A stretch of 64,000 nt of DNA from Pseudomonas sp. ANT_H12B. Lineage in GTDB: Bacteria; Pseudomonadota; Gammaproteobacteria; Pseudomonadales; Pseudomonadaceae. Under the pieces are notes generated by a model. That model searched no databases. It saw nothing but the letters and a program-made list of their open reading frames with translations, and was not told the origin of the DNA. How positions within the stretch are numbered: position 1 is the stretch's first letter; each line of letters starts with the position of its first letter. Made by a program: the position numbers and the translations under genes. Location of the stretch: NCBI RefSeq assembly GCF_008369325.1, contig NZ_VOBI01000011.1, forward strand, positions 1 through 64,000. Direction: 5' to 3'. Shown piece after piece: positions 1 through 6,915 of this stretch.

Positions 1-125
1 GTACATCCAGTATTACAATCACTCGCGTATCAGACTGAAGCTAAACGGCCTGAGTCCTGTTGAATACAGAACTCAGGCCGCTCAGGCATAGATGGGTAAA
101 CGTCCAACTTTGTGGGGTCAGTTCA
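1..125 (+). mobile_element. Right end of an IS3-family (IS150-like) insertion sequence, truncated by window edge
   Basis: Bases 2-91 read in one frame as the C-terminal 29 residues of an IS3-family OrfB transposase (YIQYYNHSRI then LNGLSPVEYRTQ) ending at TAG 89-91. The NHxRxxxxLxGLSPVEYR signature is typical of the DDE integrase C-terminus in this family. From about 92 to 125 the reverse complement starts TGAACTGACCCC and continues to AGTTGGAC, resembling the terminal inverted repeats of the IS150 group; the element should end at the CA at 124-125. The left end lies outside the window, so name, length and intactness cannot be judged. Confidence 0.85.
2..91 (+). CDS. IS3-family transposase OrfB, C-terminal fragment (partial at window start)
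   Basis: Only the last 29 codons are visible. They match the conserved end of IS3-family transposases, just after the catalytic DDE region. In these elements OrfB is usually made as an OrfAB fusion by -1 frameshifting; that region is not visible here. There is no internal stop in the visible part, so the gene may be intact upstream. Confidence 0.85.
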   Translation, partial: YIQYYNHSRIRLKLNGLSPVEYRTQAAQA

Positions 126-143
126 CTCTGCGTGGGAACGATC
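126..143. repeat. Half of a REP palindrome interrupted by the IS
   Basis: The bases from 126 (CTCTGCGTGGGAACGATC) are exactly the loop-plus-right-arm of the REP palindrome seen whole at 39996-40026. The left arm is missing at this junction because the IS end abuts the loop. Confidence 0.8.
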
Positions 144-168
144 AGACGCCAGAAAGAAGGAACCTCGC

Positions 169-1356
169 GTGACAGCCAAGCCGCAAAGTGCCCTGATATC
201 TCCCTTGCAGACCGCCCGCCGATTGGCCGCCGAGTTTGCCCTGACCGCCGTCGAGCGAGACGAGCGCGGTGGCACGCCCAAGGTCGAACGTGATGCGCTG
301 CGCCACAGCGGTCTGCTCGCGTTAAGCATTCCCACCCAGTATGGCGGCCTCGGCGCCAACTGGAGTGACACCCTGAGCATCGTGCGCGAGTTCGCCAAAG
401 TCGACAGCTCGATTGCCCATGTCTTGGGTTTCCATCACTTGATGCTCGCCACCGTGCGCTTGTTCGCCCGGCCCGAGCAGTGGCAGCCATGGTACGAACA
501 GACGGCGCGCAAGAATTGGTTCTGGGGCAACGCCCTCAACCCGCTGGACACCCGCACGGTGGTGAAAAATCTCGGTGGCTGGCGTGAGTTTTCCGGTAAG
601 AAAAGCTTCTGCTCCGGCGCCAGCGATTCCGAGATGCTGATCGCCTCGGCGGTGGATGAAAGCGCTGGCGGCAAGCTGTTGATCGCCGCGATTCCCAGCG
701 GTCGCAGCGGCATCACGCTGCACAACGACTGGAACAACATGGGCCAGCGCCAGACCGACAGCGGCAGTGCCACCTTCGAACGGGTGCGGGTCGAAGAGTC
801 GGAACTGCTGCTCGATCCAGGCCCGCTGAGTACGCCATTCGCTTGCCTGCGCCCACTGATCGCCCAGCTCACGTTCACGCACATGTTCCTCGGCATCGCC
901 GAAGGCGCCTTCGAAGAAGCGCGTCAATACACCCTCACCGAAACGCGCCCGTGGCACAAATCCAGTGCCGAGGATGTGCGGCAGGATCCTTATGTACTCG
1001 GCCACTACGGCGAATTCTGGGTCGCTCTGGAAAGTGTTCGACTGCTGGTGGATCGTGCCGCCGCTTTACTCGACAAGGCCTGGGCCAAAGGCCCGAACCT
1101 CAGCGCCGAAGAACGCGGACATCTCGCCATAGCCATTGCCACGGCCAAGATCGCCGCCACCCGCAATGGCCTGGAACTGTGTAGCCGGTTGTTCGAGGTC
1201 ACCGGCGCGCGTTCGACCCACGCCTCGCTGCGACTGGACCGACACTGGCGCAACCTGCGCACGCAAACCCTGCACGACTCGTTGGATTACAAACTCCATG
1301 AACTGGGTGACTGGGCGTTGAACCAGTCCCTGCCGATTCCGACTTTTTATTCATAG
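169..1356 (+). CDS. sfnC: DszC/SfnC-type flavin monooxygenase (acyl-CoA dehydrogenase fold)
   Basis: The product (395 aa) has the acyl-CoA dehydrogenase fold, with features of the DszC sulfone monooxygenase branch: VERDERGG near residue 30, YGGLGANW, a DNDW-type NDWNNMGQRQTDSGS segment, HYGEFWVALE, and the ending RHWRNLRTQTLHDSLDYK...PIPTFYS. DszC relatives use reduced FMN from a partner reductase to oxygenate organosulfur compounds. In P. putida the sfnECR operon encodes reductase SfnE, monooxygenase SfnC and regulator SfnR, and sfnR follows here 20 bp downstream. I chose GTG 169 because an AAGAAGGA ribosome-binding site precedes it by about 7 nt; a longer reading from GTG 112 would begin inside the IS end. 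The substrate is inferred. Confidence 0.75.
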   Translation: MTAKPQSALISPLQTARRLAAEFALTAVERDERGGTPKVERDALRHSGLLALSIPTQYGGLGANWSDTLSIVREFAKVDSSIAHVLGFHHLMLATVRLFARPEQWQPWYEQTARKNWFWGNALNPLDTRTVVKNLGGWREFSGKKSFCSGASDSEMLIASAVDESAGGKLLIAAIPSGRSGITLHNDWNNMGQRQTDSGSATFERVRVEESELLLDPGPLSTPFACLRPLIAQLTFTHMFLGIAEGAFEEARQYTLTETRPWHKSSAEDVRQDPYVLGHYGEFWVALESVRLLVDRAAALLDKAWAKGPNLSAEERGHLAIAIATAKIAATRNGLELCSRLFEVTGARSTHASLRLDRHWRNLRTQTLHDSLDYKLHELGDWALNQSLPIPTFYS

Positions 1357-1376
1357 CCTTCTCATGGAGCCTGCCC

Positions 1377-2480
1377 ATGCAGCTGCTGACCTTACCGCCC
1401 TCGCCCGCTCTGGCCACTTCCATCCGCGCCACCGCGCAAGTGCTCGAAGACCCGAAATCCCAGGCCTTGCTTGCACATATTCAACAAGTCGCGCCGAGTG
1501 AAGCCAGCGTGCTGATCATCGGCGAAACCGGCACCGGCAAGGAGCTGGTGGCGCGGCATATCCACAACCTCAGCGCCCGGCGCAATCGACCGTTCGTGGC
1601 GGTGAACTGCGGTGCGTTCTCCGAATCCCTGGTGGAGGCCGAGCTGTTCGGCCATGAAAAAGGTGCCTTCACCGGGGCGCTGAGCGCCAAGGCCGGCTGG
1701 TTTGAAGAGGCCGACGGCGGCACGTTGTTCCTCGATGAAATCGGCGATTTGCCGATGGCGATTCAGGTCAAGTTGTTGCGGGTGTTGCAGGAGCGCGAAG
1801 TGGTGCGACTGGGTTCGCGCAAGAGCATTCCCATCGACGTGCGCGTGCTGGCCGCGACCAATGTGCAACTGGAAAAAGCCATTAACGCCAGACATTTCCG
1901 CGAGGATCTGTACTACCGCCTCGACGTGGTCAGCCTGGAACTGAGCCCATTGCGCGATCGCTCGGGCGATATCCTGCCGCTGACCCGGCATTTCGTCGAA
2001 ACCTACAGCCAGCGTCTCGGCTACGGCACCATTACCATCAGCAAAGAGGCCGAAACGAAACTGCGCAGTTACAGTTGGCCGGGCAACATCCGCGAACTGG
2101 AAAACGTCATTCACCACACCCTGCTGATCTGCCGTAACGGCGTGATCGAGCGCGACGACCTGCGCCTGTCGAACATGCGTATAGAGCGTCAGGACGATCA
2201 CCACAACGACGTCGACGATTCAGCGCAAGCCCTGCTCGATCGGGCCTTTCAGAAGCTCTTCGAGGAACAGGCCGGCGCGCTGCACGAGAAAGTCGAAGAC
2301 GCTTTGCTGCTAGCGGCTTATCGCTTCAGCCATTACAACCAGGTACATACCGCCGCCCTGCTGGGATTGAGCCGCAACGTGACCCGCACGCGACTGATCA
2401 AGATCGGCGAACTGGCAGTGAACAAGCGTCGGCCCACGGAAAACGTTCAGGGGGAGCGCTTGATGCAGTTGTCGATTTAG
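1377..2480 (+). CDS. sfnR: Sigma-54-dependent activator SfnR
   Basis: A 367-residue enhancer-binding protein that consists almost only of the AAA+ domain and a Fis-type helix-turn-helix. Walker A is GETGTGKE (about 49-56), the sigma-54 contact loop GAFTGA lies near residue 100, Walker B is GGTLFLDEIGDLP, and WPGNIRELEN is near 240. The C-terminus (HTAALLGLSRNVTRTRLIK) looks like the recognition helix region. There is no N-terminal receiver or GAF domain, as expected for SfnR, which is thought to be controlled by its amount (CysB-dependent transcription during sulfate limitation) rather than by a sensor domain. The gene lies 20 bp behind sfnC, so the two are probably co-transcribed. Confidence 0.82.
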   Translation: MQLLTLPPSPALATSIRATAQVLEDPKSQALLAHIQQVAPSEASVLIIGETGTGKELVARHIHNLSARRNRPFVAVNCGAFSESLVEAELFGHEKGAFTGALSAKAGWFEEADGGTLFLDEIGDLPMAIQVKLLRVLQEREVVRLGSRKSIPIDVRVLAATNVQLEKAINARHFREDLYYRLDVVSLELSPLRDRSGDILPLTRHFVETYSQRLGYGTITISKEAETKLRSYSWPGNIRELENVIHHTLLICRNGVIERDDLRLSNMRIERQDDHHNDVDDSAQALLDRAFQKLFEEQAGALHEKVEDALLLAAYRFSHYNQVHTAALLGLSRNVTRTRLIKIGELAVNKRRPTENVQGERLMQLSI

Positions 2481-2490
2481 GCGCTTGTCC

Positions 2491-2856
2491 TTAATGCACC
2501 AGATTGCAGTGCAGCGCGTCGTCATGGCTGCGTTCCAGACTGTGCAGCACCTGGAACGAGCCGAAGGTCACGGTTTTCGCCTGATGGGCGCGGATTAGCT
2601 GCCAGAAATCCTGCTCGCCGCTTTCAAAGCTTTGAAACGCGGCTTCCCCGGCCTCGCGGGATTGCCACTGCAGATAATTGAGCACCCGCCGGCCATCATC
2701 GCTGGCCTGGATGCTCGCGCTCAGAAACCCGCTGTAGCCTTGGGCCAGCCGTTCGGTCTGCTTTGATAATGCCGACACCAGTGCAGGCTGTTGATGGGGC
2801 TCGATCTCGAATTCGATCAGTTGGGTGAAGCTGCGATTTTTCTCTGGCGCTTGCAT
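2491..2856 (-). CDS. ABM-domain monooxygenase, predicted SoxR target
   Basis: A 121-residue protein with one antibiotic-biosynthesis-monooxygenase (ABM, dimeric ferredoxin-like) domain: FTQLIEFEIEPHQQPALVSAL, then GFLSASIQASDDGRRVLNYLQWQSREAGEAAFQS. Such small proteins oxidise quinone-like or aromatic substrates without a cofactor. It is divergent from soxR, and its promoter spans the SoxR operator at 2915-2934. P. aeruginosa has the same arrangement (soxR beside PA2274, a SoxR-regulated monooxygenase). Defence against redox-cycling compounds is therefore a reasonable inference; the substrate is unknown. Confidence 0.75.
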   Translation of the reverse strand: MQAPEKNRSFTQLIEFEIEPHQQPALVSALSKQTERLAQGYSGFLSASIQASDDGRRVLNYLQWQSREAGEAAFQSFESGEQDFWQLIRAHQAKTVTFGSFQVLHSLERSHDDALHCNLVH

Positions 2857-2906
2857 GAATAGTCCCCACTCACGTGTAAGACGGATCTTGCGATCCGAAG
2901 GCCTGC

Positions 2907-2937
2907 AGGGTAAAACCTCAAGTTAACTAGAGGTCAA
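2907..2937 (-). promoter_or_regulatory. SoxR-type promoter and operator of the ABM monooxygenase gene
   Basis: On the minus strand, -35 TTGACC (2937-2932) and -10 TACCCT (2912-2907) are 19 bp apart, the overlong spacer typical of MerR-family promoters. The spacer contains a near-perfect palindrome at 2915-2934 (plus strand ACCTCAAGTTAACTAGAGGT), one symmetric pair away from the SoxR box CCTCAAGTTAACTTGAGG. Confidence 0.85.
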
Positions 2938-2951
2938 GAGGCTTTTTTTAA

Positions 2952-3419
2952 ATGATTACCTCGGAAAATCTGCACAAGGAACTCACCGTCGGCCAAGTGG
3001 CGGCGCGCAGCGGGGTGGCGGTCACGGCGCTGCACTTCTATGAATCCAAGGGATTGATCAAAAGCAATCGCAATCAGGGCAATCAGCGGCGTTATCCACG
3101 GGAAGTGTTGCGGCGGGTGGCGTTGATCAAGGTCGCCCAGCGGTTGGGGATTCCGTTGGCGGAGATTGGTGAGGCGTTGAAATCCCTGCCGGATAATCGT
3201 GCGCCGACGGCGGCAGACTGGAAGGTATTGTCGGCACAATGGAGCCGGGATCTGGATGAGCGAATCAATCAGCTGACGTTGCTGCGGGACAAACTCAATG
3301 GCTGCATTGGCTGTGGGTGTCTGTCGATGGAGGCGTGCCCGTTGCGCAACTTTGGCGATGTGCTGGGGGAACAGGGGCCCGGGGCGCAGCTTCTTGAATC
3401 CAGGGCCGAGCTGAAATAA
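2952..3419 (+). CDS. soxR: Redox-sensitive transcriptional activator SoxR
   Basis: A MerR-family regulator of 155 residues: N-terminal helix-turn-helix (LTVGQVAARSGVAVTALHFYESKGLI), dimerisation helix, then the [2Fe-2S] ligand cluster CIGCGCLSMEAC (four Cys in CxxCxCxxxxxC) near residue 117. Oxidation of the cluster by redox-cycling compounds switches SoxR to an activator that untwists 19-20 bp spacers. In pseudomonads SoxR answers to phenazines and controls a handful of genes rather than the oxidative-stress regulon of enterics. It is divergent from its likely target at 2491-2856. Confidence 0.93.
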   Translation: MITSENLHKELTVGQVAARSGVAVTALHFYESKGLIKSNRNQGNQRRYPREVLRRVALIKVAQRLGIPLAEIGEALKSLPDNRAPTAADWKVLSAQWSRDLDERINQLTLLRDKLNGCIGCGCLSMEACPLRNFGDVLGEQGPGAQLLESRAELK

Positions 3420-3658
3420 CGGTGCGGCTATCGCGGGCAATCCACGCGATGGCGTCCTCAAGGTCAACCAAACATTAGAACCCTGCAAAACCTCACGGTG
3501 ATGATCACGAACACGCTGTTGCCGCGCGATTGATGGCGGAACAGTGGCGCTGCTGCTCGTCGGGCACTCGGTTGCCGCAAAGGGGCTGACCTATAGTTAT
3601 CCGGTCGGAAAACGGCGAAGGAACCTCTTACTTACGACAAGAACAGGGAGAATCCATC
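3420..3658. other. Intergenic region between soxR and the VOC gene
   Basis: There is no convincing gene, REP or terminator here. A GGGAG ribosome-binding site for the VOC gene lies just before 3659. A short open frame from 3544 is out of frame with its neighbours and has no recognisable content. Confidence 0.5.
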
Positions 3659-4117
3659 ATGAGCGTCAAACCCATTCCAGAGGGTTATCACAGCATCACC
3701 CCTTATCTGGGCATTCAAAAAGCTGCCGAAGCGATCGAGTTCTACAAGAAAGCCTTTGGCGCTACCGAAGTCATGCGCCTGGCCATGCCCGATGGCGGCA
3801 TCGGCCACGCTGAATTGCGCATCGGCGACTGCCCGATCATGCTCGGTACGCCGTGCGATCAGGGGCCACTGAGCAATCCGCAGACGTCGCCATCCGTAGG
3901 CCTGCATCTGTATGTGAACGATGTGGACGCGTCTTATAAACAGGCGATTGCGGCGGGTGGCACGGTAGTGTCCGAGGTCAAGGATCAGTTTTATGGCGAC
4001 CGCTCCGGGACGTTGAAAGATCCCTATGGGCATCTGTGGTTTCTGGCCACGCGCAAAGAGGATCTGACTCAGGAACAGATCGAACAGCGGGCGAAGGAGA
4101 TGTTCAAGCAGGGTTGA
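3659..4117 (+). CDS. VOC (glyoxalase/bleomycin-resistance) family protein, PhnB-like
   Basis: A 152-residue single-chain vicinal oxygen chelate protein of the PhnB-like type: ITPYLGIQKAAEAIEFYKKAFGATEVMRL at the start, GHAELRIGDCPIMLG in the middle, and KDPYGHLWFLAT near residue 127. The acidic/His positions (GHAE and GHLW) are where the family binds metal. Members range from metal-dependent isomerases to binding proteins, and no specific substrate can be deduced. A good ribosome-binding site (GGGAG) fixes the start. Confidence 0.8.
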   Translation: MSVKPIPEGYHSITPYLGIQKAAEAIEFYKKAFGATEVMRLAMPDGGIGHAELRIGDCPIMLGTPCDQGPLSNPQTSPSVGLHLYVNDVDASYKQAIAAGGTVVSEVKDQFYGDRSGTLKDPYGHLWFLATRKEDLTQEQIEQRAKEMFKQG

Positions 4118-4123
4118 CCCAAT

Positions 4124-4229
4124 GATCGTTCCCACGCTCCGTGGGGGAATGCCTCAATGGACGCTCTGCGTCCCCTTTGGGACGCGGAGCGTCCCGGGCT
4201 GCATTCCCACGCAGAGCGTGGGAACGATC
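4124..4229. repeat. Compound REP: nested inverted repeats of the GATCGTTCCCACG family
   Basis: The outer arms GATCGTTCCCACGCTC and GAGCGTGGGAACGATC enclose a second pair (GGACGCTCTGCGTCC and GGGACGCGGAGCGTCC), so the whole can fold into one long two-tier hairpin. The left outer arm is slightly degenerate (GCTCCGTGGGGGAATG). The same compound architecture recurs at 47075-47186. Confidence 0.85.
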
Positions 4230-4331
4230 ACGGCCCTACACACTTCATGAACAAGCGCACCACGCTTTGCACCTTGCCGTAAGCACCCGGGGATTTCAGG
4301 ATGGCGGCATCTATTGCAAGGAGTCACCCCC

Positions 4332-5207
4332 ATGTTCGCCGGATTCCTCAAAGACCAGCGTCACGTCAACGGTGTAGAGATTGCCTACCGCATCGGCGGC
4401 AGCGGGCCGGGCCTGTTGTTGCTGCACGGTCACCCGCAGACCCACGTCATCTGGCACAAGGTCGCCGAACAACTGGCCGAACATTTCACCGTAATCGCCG
4501 CCGACCTGCGCGGTTACGGCGACAGCGGTAAACCGCCGGCCAACGATCATCACACGAACTATTCCAAACGCGAGATGGCCCGGGACGGTGTGGAGTTGAT
4601 GAAGGCCCTGGGTTTTGACCGGTTCTCGGTGCTGGCCCATGACCGTGGCGCCCGCGTTGCCCATCGCCTGGCCCTCGATCATCCTGATGCCGTGCAGCGT
4701 ATGGTGCTGCTCGACATCGCGCCCACCCTGTCGATGTATGCGCAAACCAACGAAGCCTTTGCCCGCGCTTACTGGCACTGGTTTTTCCTGATCCGCCCGG
4801 CGCCGTTGCCAGAGACCCTGATCGAAACCGACCCCGAGTCCTATCTGCGCAGCGTGATGGGCAGTCGCAGCGCCGGGCTCAAACCGTTCACGGCTGAAGC
4901 CTTCGGCGAATACCTGCGCTGTCTGAAACTGCCGGGCACAGCACGCGGGATCTGCGAGGACTATCGCGCCAGCGCCAGCACGGATCTGGATCATGACCGC
5001 ACCGACATCGCAGCCGGCCGTCATCTGAACCTGCCATTACTGGTTTTGTGGGGCGCCGAAGGCACCGTCGGGCGTTGCTTCGAGCCGCTCAAGGAATGGC
5101 AACACGTCGCCACCGACGTTCGTGGCAAGGCGCTGCCCGCCGGCCATTACATCGCCGAAGAAGCCCCCGAACTGCTGCTCGCCGAAGTGCTGGGTTTCCT
5201 GCGCTAA
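4332..5207 (+). CDS. Alpha/beta hydrolase, fluoroacetate (haloacetate) dehalogenase-like
   Basis: A 291-residue alpha/beta hydrolase. The nucleophile elbow is AHDRGAR (about 101-107), an Asp nucleophile followed by the Arg/Arg pair that binds the carboxylate in fluoroacetate dehalogenases. The oxyanion-side motif LLLHGHPQTH, the cap-domain YWHWFF (His-Trp halide pocket) and the C-terminal His in AGHYIAEE fit the same family. The likely reaction is hydrolytic removal of halide from 2-haloacids, though related epoxide hydrolases share the fold. ATG 4332 has AAGGAG 9 nt upstream, which argues against the TTG at 4314. Confidence 0.75.
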   Translation: MFAGFLKDQRHVNGVEIAYRIGGSGPGLLLLHGHPQTHVIWHKVAEQLAEHFTVIAADLRGYGDSGKPPANDHHTNYSKREMARDGVELMKALGFDRFSVLAHDRGARVAHRLALDHPDAVQRMVLLDIAPTLSMYAQTNEAFARAYWHWFFLIRPAPLPETLIETDPESYLRSVMGSRSAGLKPFTAEAFGEYLRCLKLPGTARGICEDYRASASTDLDHDRTDIAAGRHLNLPLLVLWGAEGTVGRCFEPLKEWQHVATDVRGKALPAGHYIAEEAPELLLAEVLGFLR

Positions 5208-5227
5208 TCGCTGTACCTGACTGCTAT

Positions 5228-5247
5228 GCTGGCGGCTCATGCCGCCA
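5228..5247 (+). other. Short perfect hairpin between the hydrolase and LysR genes
   Basis: CTGGCGGC-TCAT-GCCGCCAG has an 8-bp stem. It is not followed by a T run, so it is not a standard Rho-independent terminator. It lies just before the chosen LysR start. Confidence 0.5.
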
Positions 5248-5261
5248 GTGCTCGTTCTGTC

Positions 5262-6176
5262 ATGACCACCAAGAAAGACACCGTGCCCCTACCCGAAGAC
5301 CTGCGTGTACTCCTTACCGTGATCCGCAAAAGCGGTTTCGCCGCGGCGGCCGATGAACTGGGCCTGTCGCCCGCCTACGTCAGCAAGCGCATCCAGATTC
5401 TCGAAGCCACCCTCGGCACTCGCCTGCTGCACCGCACCAGTCGCCGCATCGTCCTGACCGAAGACGGCGAGCGGGTACAACGCTGGGCCCTGCGAATTCT
5501 CGATGATTTCCAGCAACTGCACGATGAACTCTCCGACGCCCACGACAGCCCTCGCGGGCGTCTGCATTTATGCACCAGCTTCGGTTTCGGCCGTATCCAT
5601 GTGGCCCCGGCCTTGTCGTTGTTGGCCGAGCGTTATCCGGACCTGGAGATTCGCCTGGACCTGTTCGATCGGGTGGTGGACATCGTCAGCGAAGGCTTCG
5701 ATCTGGAGATCCGTGTCGGCGATGACATTCCCGGCCAGCACATCAGTCGGCGACTGGTGACGAATCGGCGGATACTCTGCGCGGCGCCGGCCTATCTGCA
5801 AGGTCGCGGTACGCCTGAATTGTTGAGCGATCTGGAGCAGCACGACTGCCTGGTGCTCAAGGAGCGGGACAACGCGTTCGGCGTCTGGAACCTGGAGCGC
5901 GACGGGGTTCAGGACAGCGTGCGGGTCAGCGGGCCGTTGTCGTCCAATAGCGGGGAGATTGTCTTGCAGTGGGGACTGGATGGGCGCGGGGTGTTGCTGC
6001 GTTCACTGTGGGATGTGAAACCGCTGCTGGAACAGGGACGGTTGGTGCAGTTGCTGCCTGAGTACACCCAGAGCGCAAACGTCTGGGCGGTCTACCCGAC
6101 GCGGTTGGCGTATTCCGGGAAGTTGCGCGCGTGTGTGGAGTTTTTGCAGGAGCACTTCAAGGAATTGTCGGTTTAG
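5262..6176 (+). CDS. LysR-family transcriptional regulator
   Basis: A 304-residue LysR-type regulator: N-terminal winged helix (LRVLLTVIRKSGFAAAADELGLSPAYVSKRIQILEATLGTRLLHRTSRRIVLTEDG; positions 10-64) and a substrate-binding domain of the DmlR/CrgA-like group (GRLHLCTSFGFGRIHVAPALSLLAERYPDLEIRL). I preferred ATG 5262 (MTTKKDT) over ATG 5226, which lies in the hairpin region and would add 12 non-conserved residues. It is convergent with leuD; the effector and targets are unknown. A link to the neighbouring leuCD paralogue or to the hydrolase is only positional. Confidence 0.85.
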   Translation: MTTKKDTVPLPEDLRVLLTVIRKSGFAAAADELGLSPAYVSKRIQILEATLGTRLLHRTSRRIVLTEDGERVQRWALRILDDFQQLHDELSDAHDSPRGRLHLCTSFGFGRIHVAPALSLLAERYPDLEIRLDLFDRVVDIVSEGFDLEIRVGDDIPGQHISRRLVTNRRILCAAPAYLQGRGTPELLSDLEQHDCLVLKERDNAFGVWNLERDGVQDSVRVSGPLSSNSGEIVLQWGLDGRGVLLRSLWDVKPLLEQGRLVQLLPEYTQSANVWAVYPTRLAYSGKLRACVEFLQEHFKELSV

Positions 6177-6196
6177 TAGAAGCCTATGCAATGCAA

Positions 6197-6290
6197 CCTG
6201 TGGGAGCGAGCCTGCTCGCGAAAGCGTCCGCACAGTCAACATTGATGTTGAATGTTATGGTGCCTTCGCGAGCAGGCTCGCTCGCACATT
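6197..6290. repeat. Inverted pair of REP elements (GTGGGAGCGAGC family)
   Basis: CTGTGGGAGCGAGCCTGCTCGCG and, about 40 bp on, CGCGAGCAGGCTCGCTCGCAC in opposite orientation. It sits between the convergent LysR and leuD genes. The second copy has one change (CTCGCACA for CTCCCACA). Confidence 0.9.
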
Positions 6291-6300
6291 GGTTCTGCGT

Positions 6301-6915
6301 TTAGCTCAGCCAGGGGTTGGCTGTCAGGTGCTCGCGCTCGAAGGCTTTGATCTGTTCGCTGCGCTGCAAGGTGCTGCCAATCGCATCGAGGCCTAGCATT
6401 AATGAAGTCTTGCGCAAGGTATCGATCTCGAACGGGATGACCTGACCATCCTGAAGACGAATCTCCTGCGTTTCGAGATCAACGCTGATCTGCGCGCTGT
6501 CCGACTGACTGACAACTTGCCCCAGTCGCTGCAACACCGGTTCTTCGAGGGTAATCAGCAGCACCCCGTTGCGCTGGCAATTGTCATAAAAAATCCCGGC
6601 AAAACTGCTGCCGATCAACGCCCGAATCCCCATCTGTTTCAAGCCCCAGACCGCATGTTCGCGACTCGATCCGCAACCAAAATTCGGCCCGACCACCATG
6701 AAGCTCGCCCCTTGCCACGCCGGTTGGTTCAGGACGAACCCGGGGTTGAGTGAACCATCCGGTAAAAACCGCAGATCGAAAAACAAGCCACGATCCAGCC
6801 CCGCGCGGTCGATACCCTTGAGAAACTGCTTGGGCATGATCACGTCGGTATCGATATTGGCCGCGAGCATCGGGGCGGCCTTGCCGCTGACCTGGGTGAA
6901 GGGTTGCAGGCTCAT
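6301..6915 (-). CDS. leuD: 3-isopropylmalate dehydratase small subunit-like (LeuD paralogue)
   Basis: A 204-residue aconitase-superfamily small (swivel) subunit: ANIDTDVIMPKQFLK near the start, NFGCGSSREHAVWGLKQMGIRALIGSSFAGIFYDNCQRNGVL in the middle, which are the substrate-recognition and GS/SREHA motifs of LeuD. The ATG at 6915 overlaps the leuC stop by 4 bp, so the subunits are translationally coupled. With LeuC it should interconvert 2- and 3-isopropylmalate or a similar 2-alkylmalate. There is no leuB or leuA nearby, which is unlike the main Pseudomonas leucine locus, so this may be a second copy with another substrate. Confidence 0.82.
   Translation of the reverse strand: MSLQPFTQVSGKAAPMLAANIDTDVIMPKQFLKGIDRAGLDRGLFFDLRFLPDGSLNPGFVLNQPAWQGASFMVVGPNFGCGSSREHAVWGLKQMGIRALIGSSFAGIFYDNCQRNGVLLITLEEPVLQRLGQVVSQSDSAQISVDLETQEIRLQDGQVIPFEIDTLRKTSLMLGLDAIGSTLQRSEQIKAFEREHLTANPWLS

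Noticed and set aside
112..168. Extended sfnC start at GTG 112
   Set aside because: The first 19 codons would come from the IS end and the broken REP; GTG 169 has its own ribosome-binding site and starts where similarity to DszC begins.
5228..5247. Terminator behind the hydrolase gene
   Set aside because: The hairpin is perfect but lacks the T run needed for Rho-independent termination; kept only as a hairpin.
6197..6290. CRISPR-like array from recurring 25-30 bp repeats (also at 8482, 17426, 20465, 24541)
   Set aside because: The repeats occur as isolated inverted pairs between genes, not as regular direct repeats with spacers; they are REP elements.
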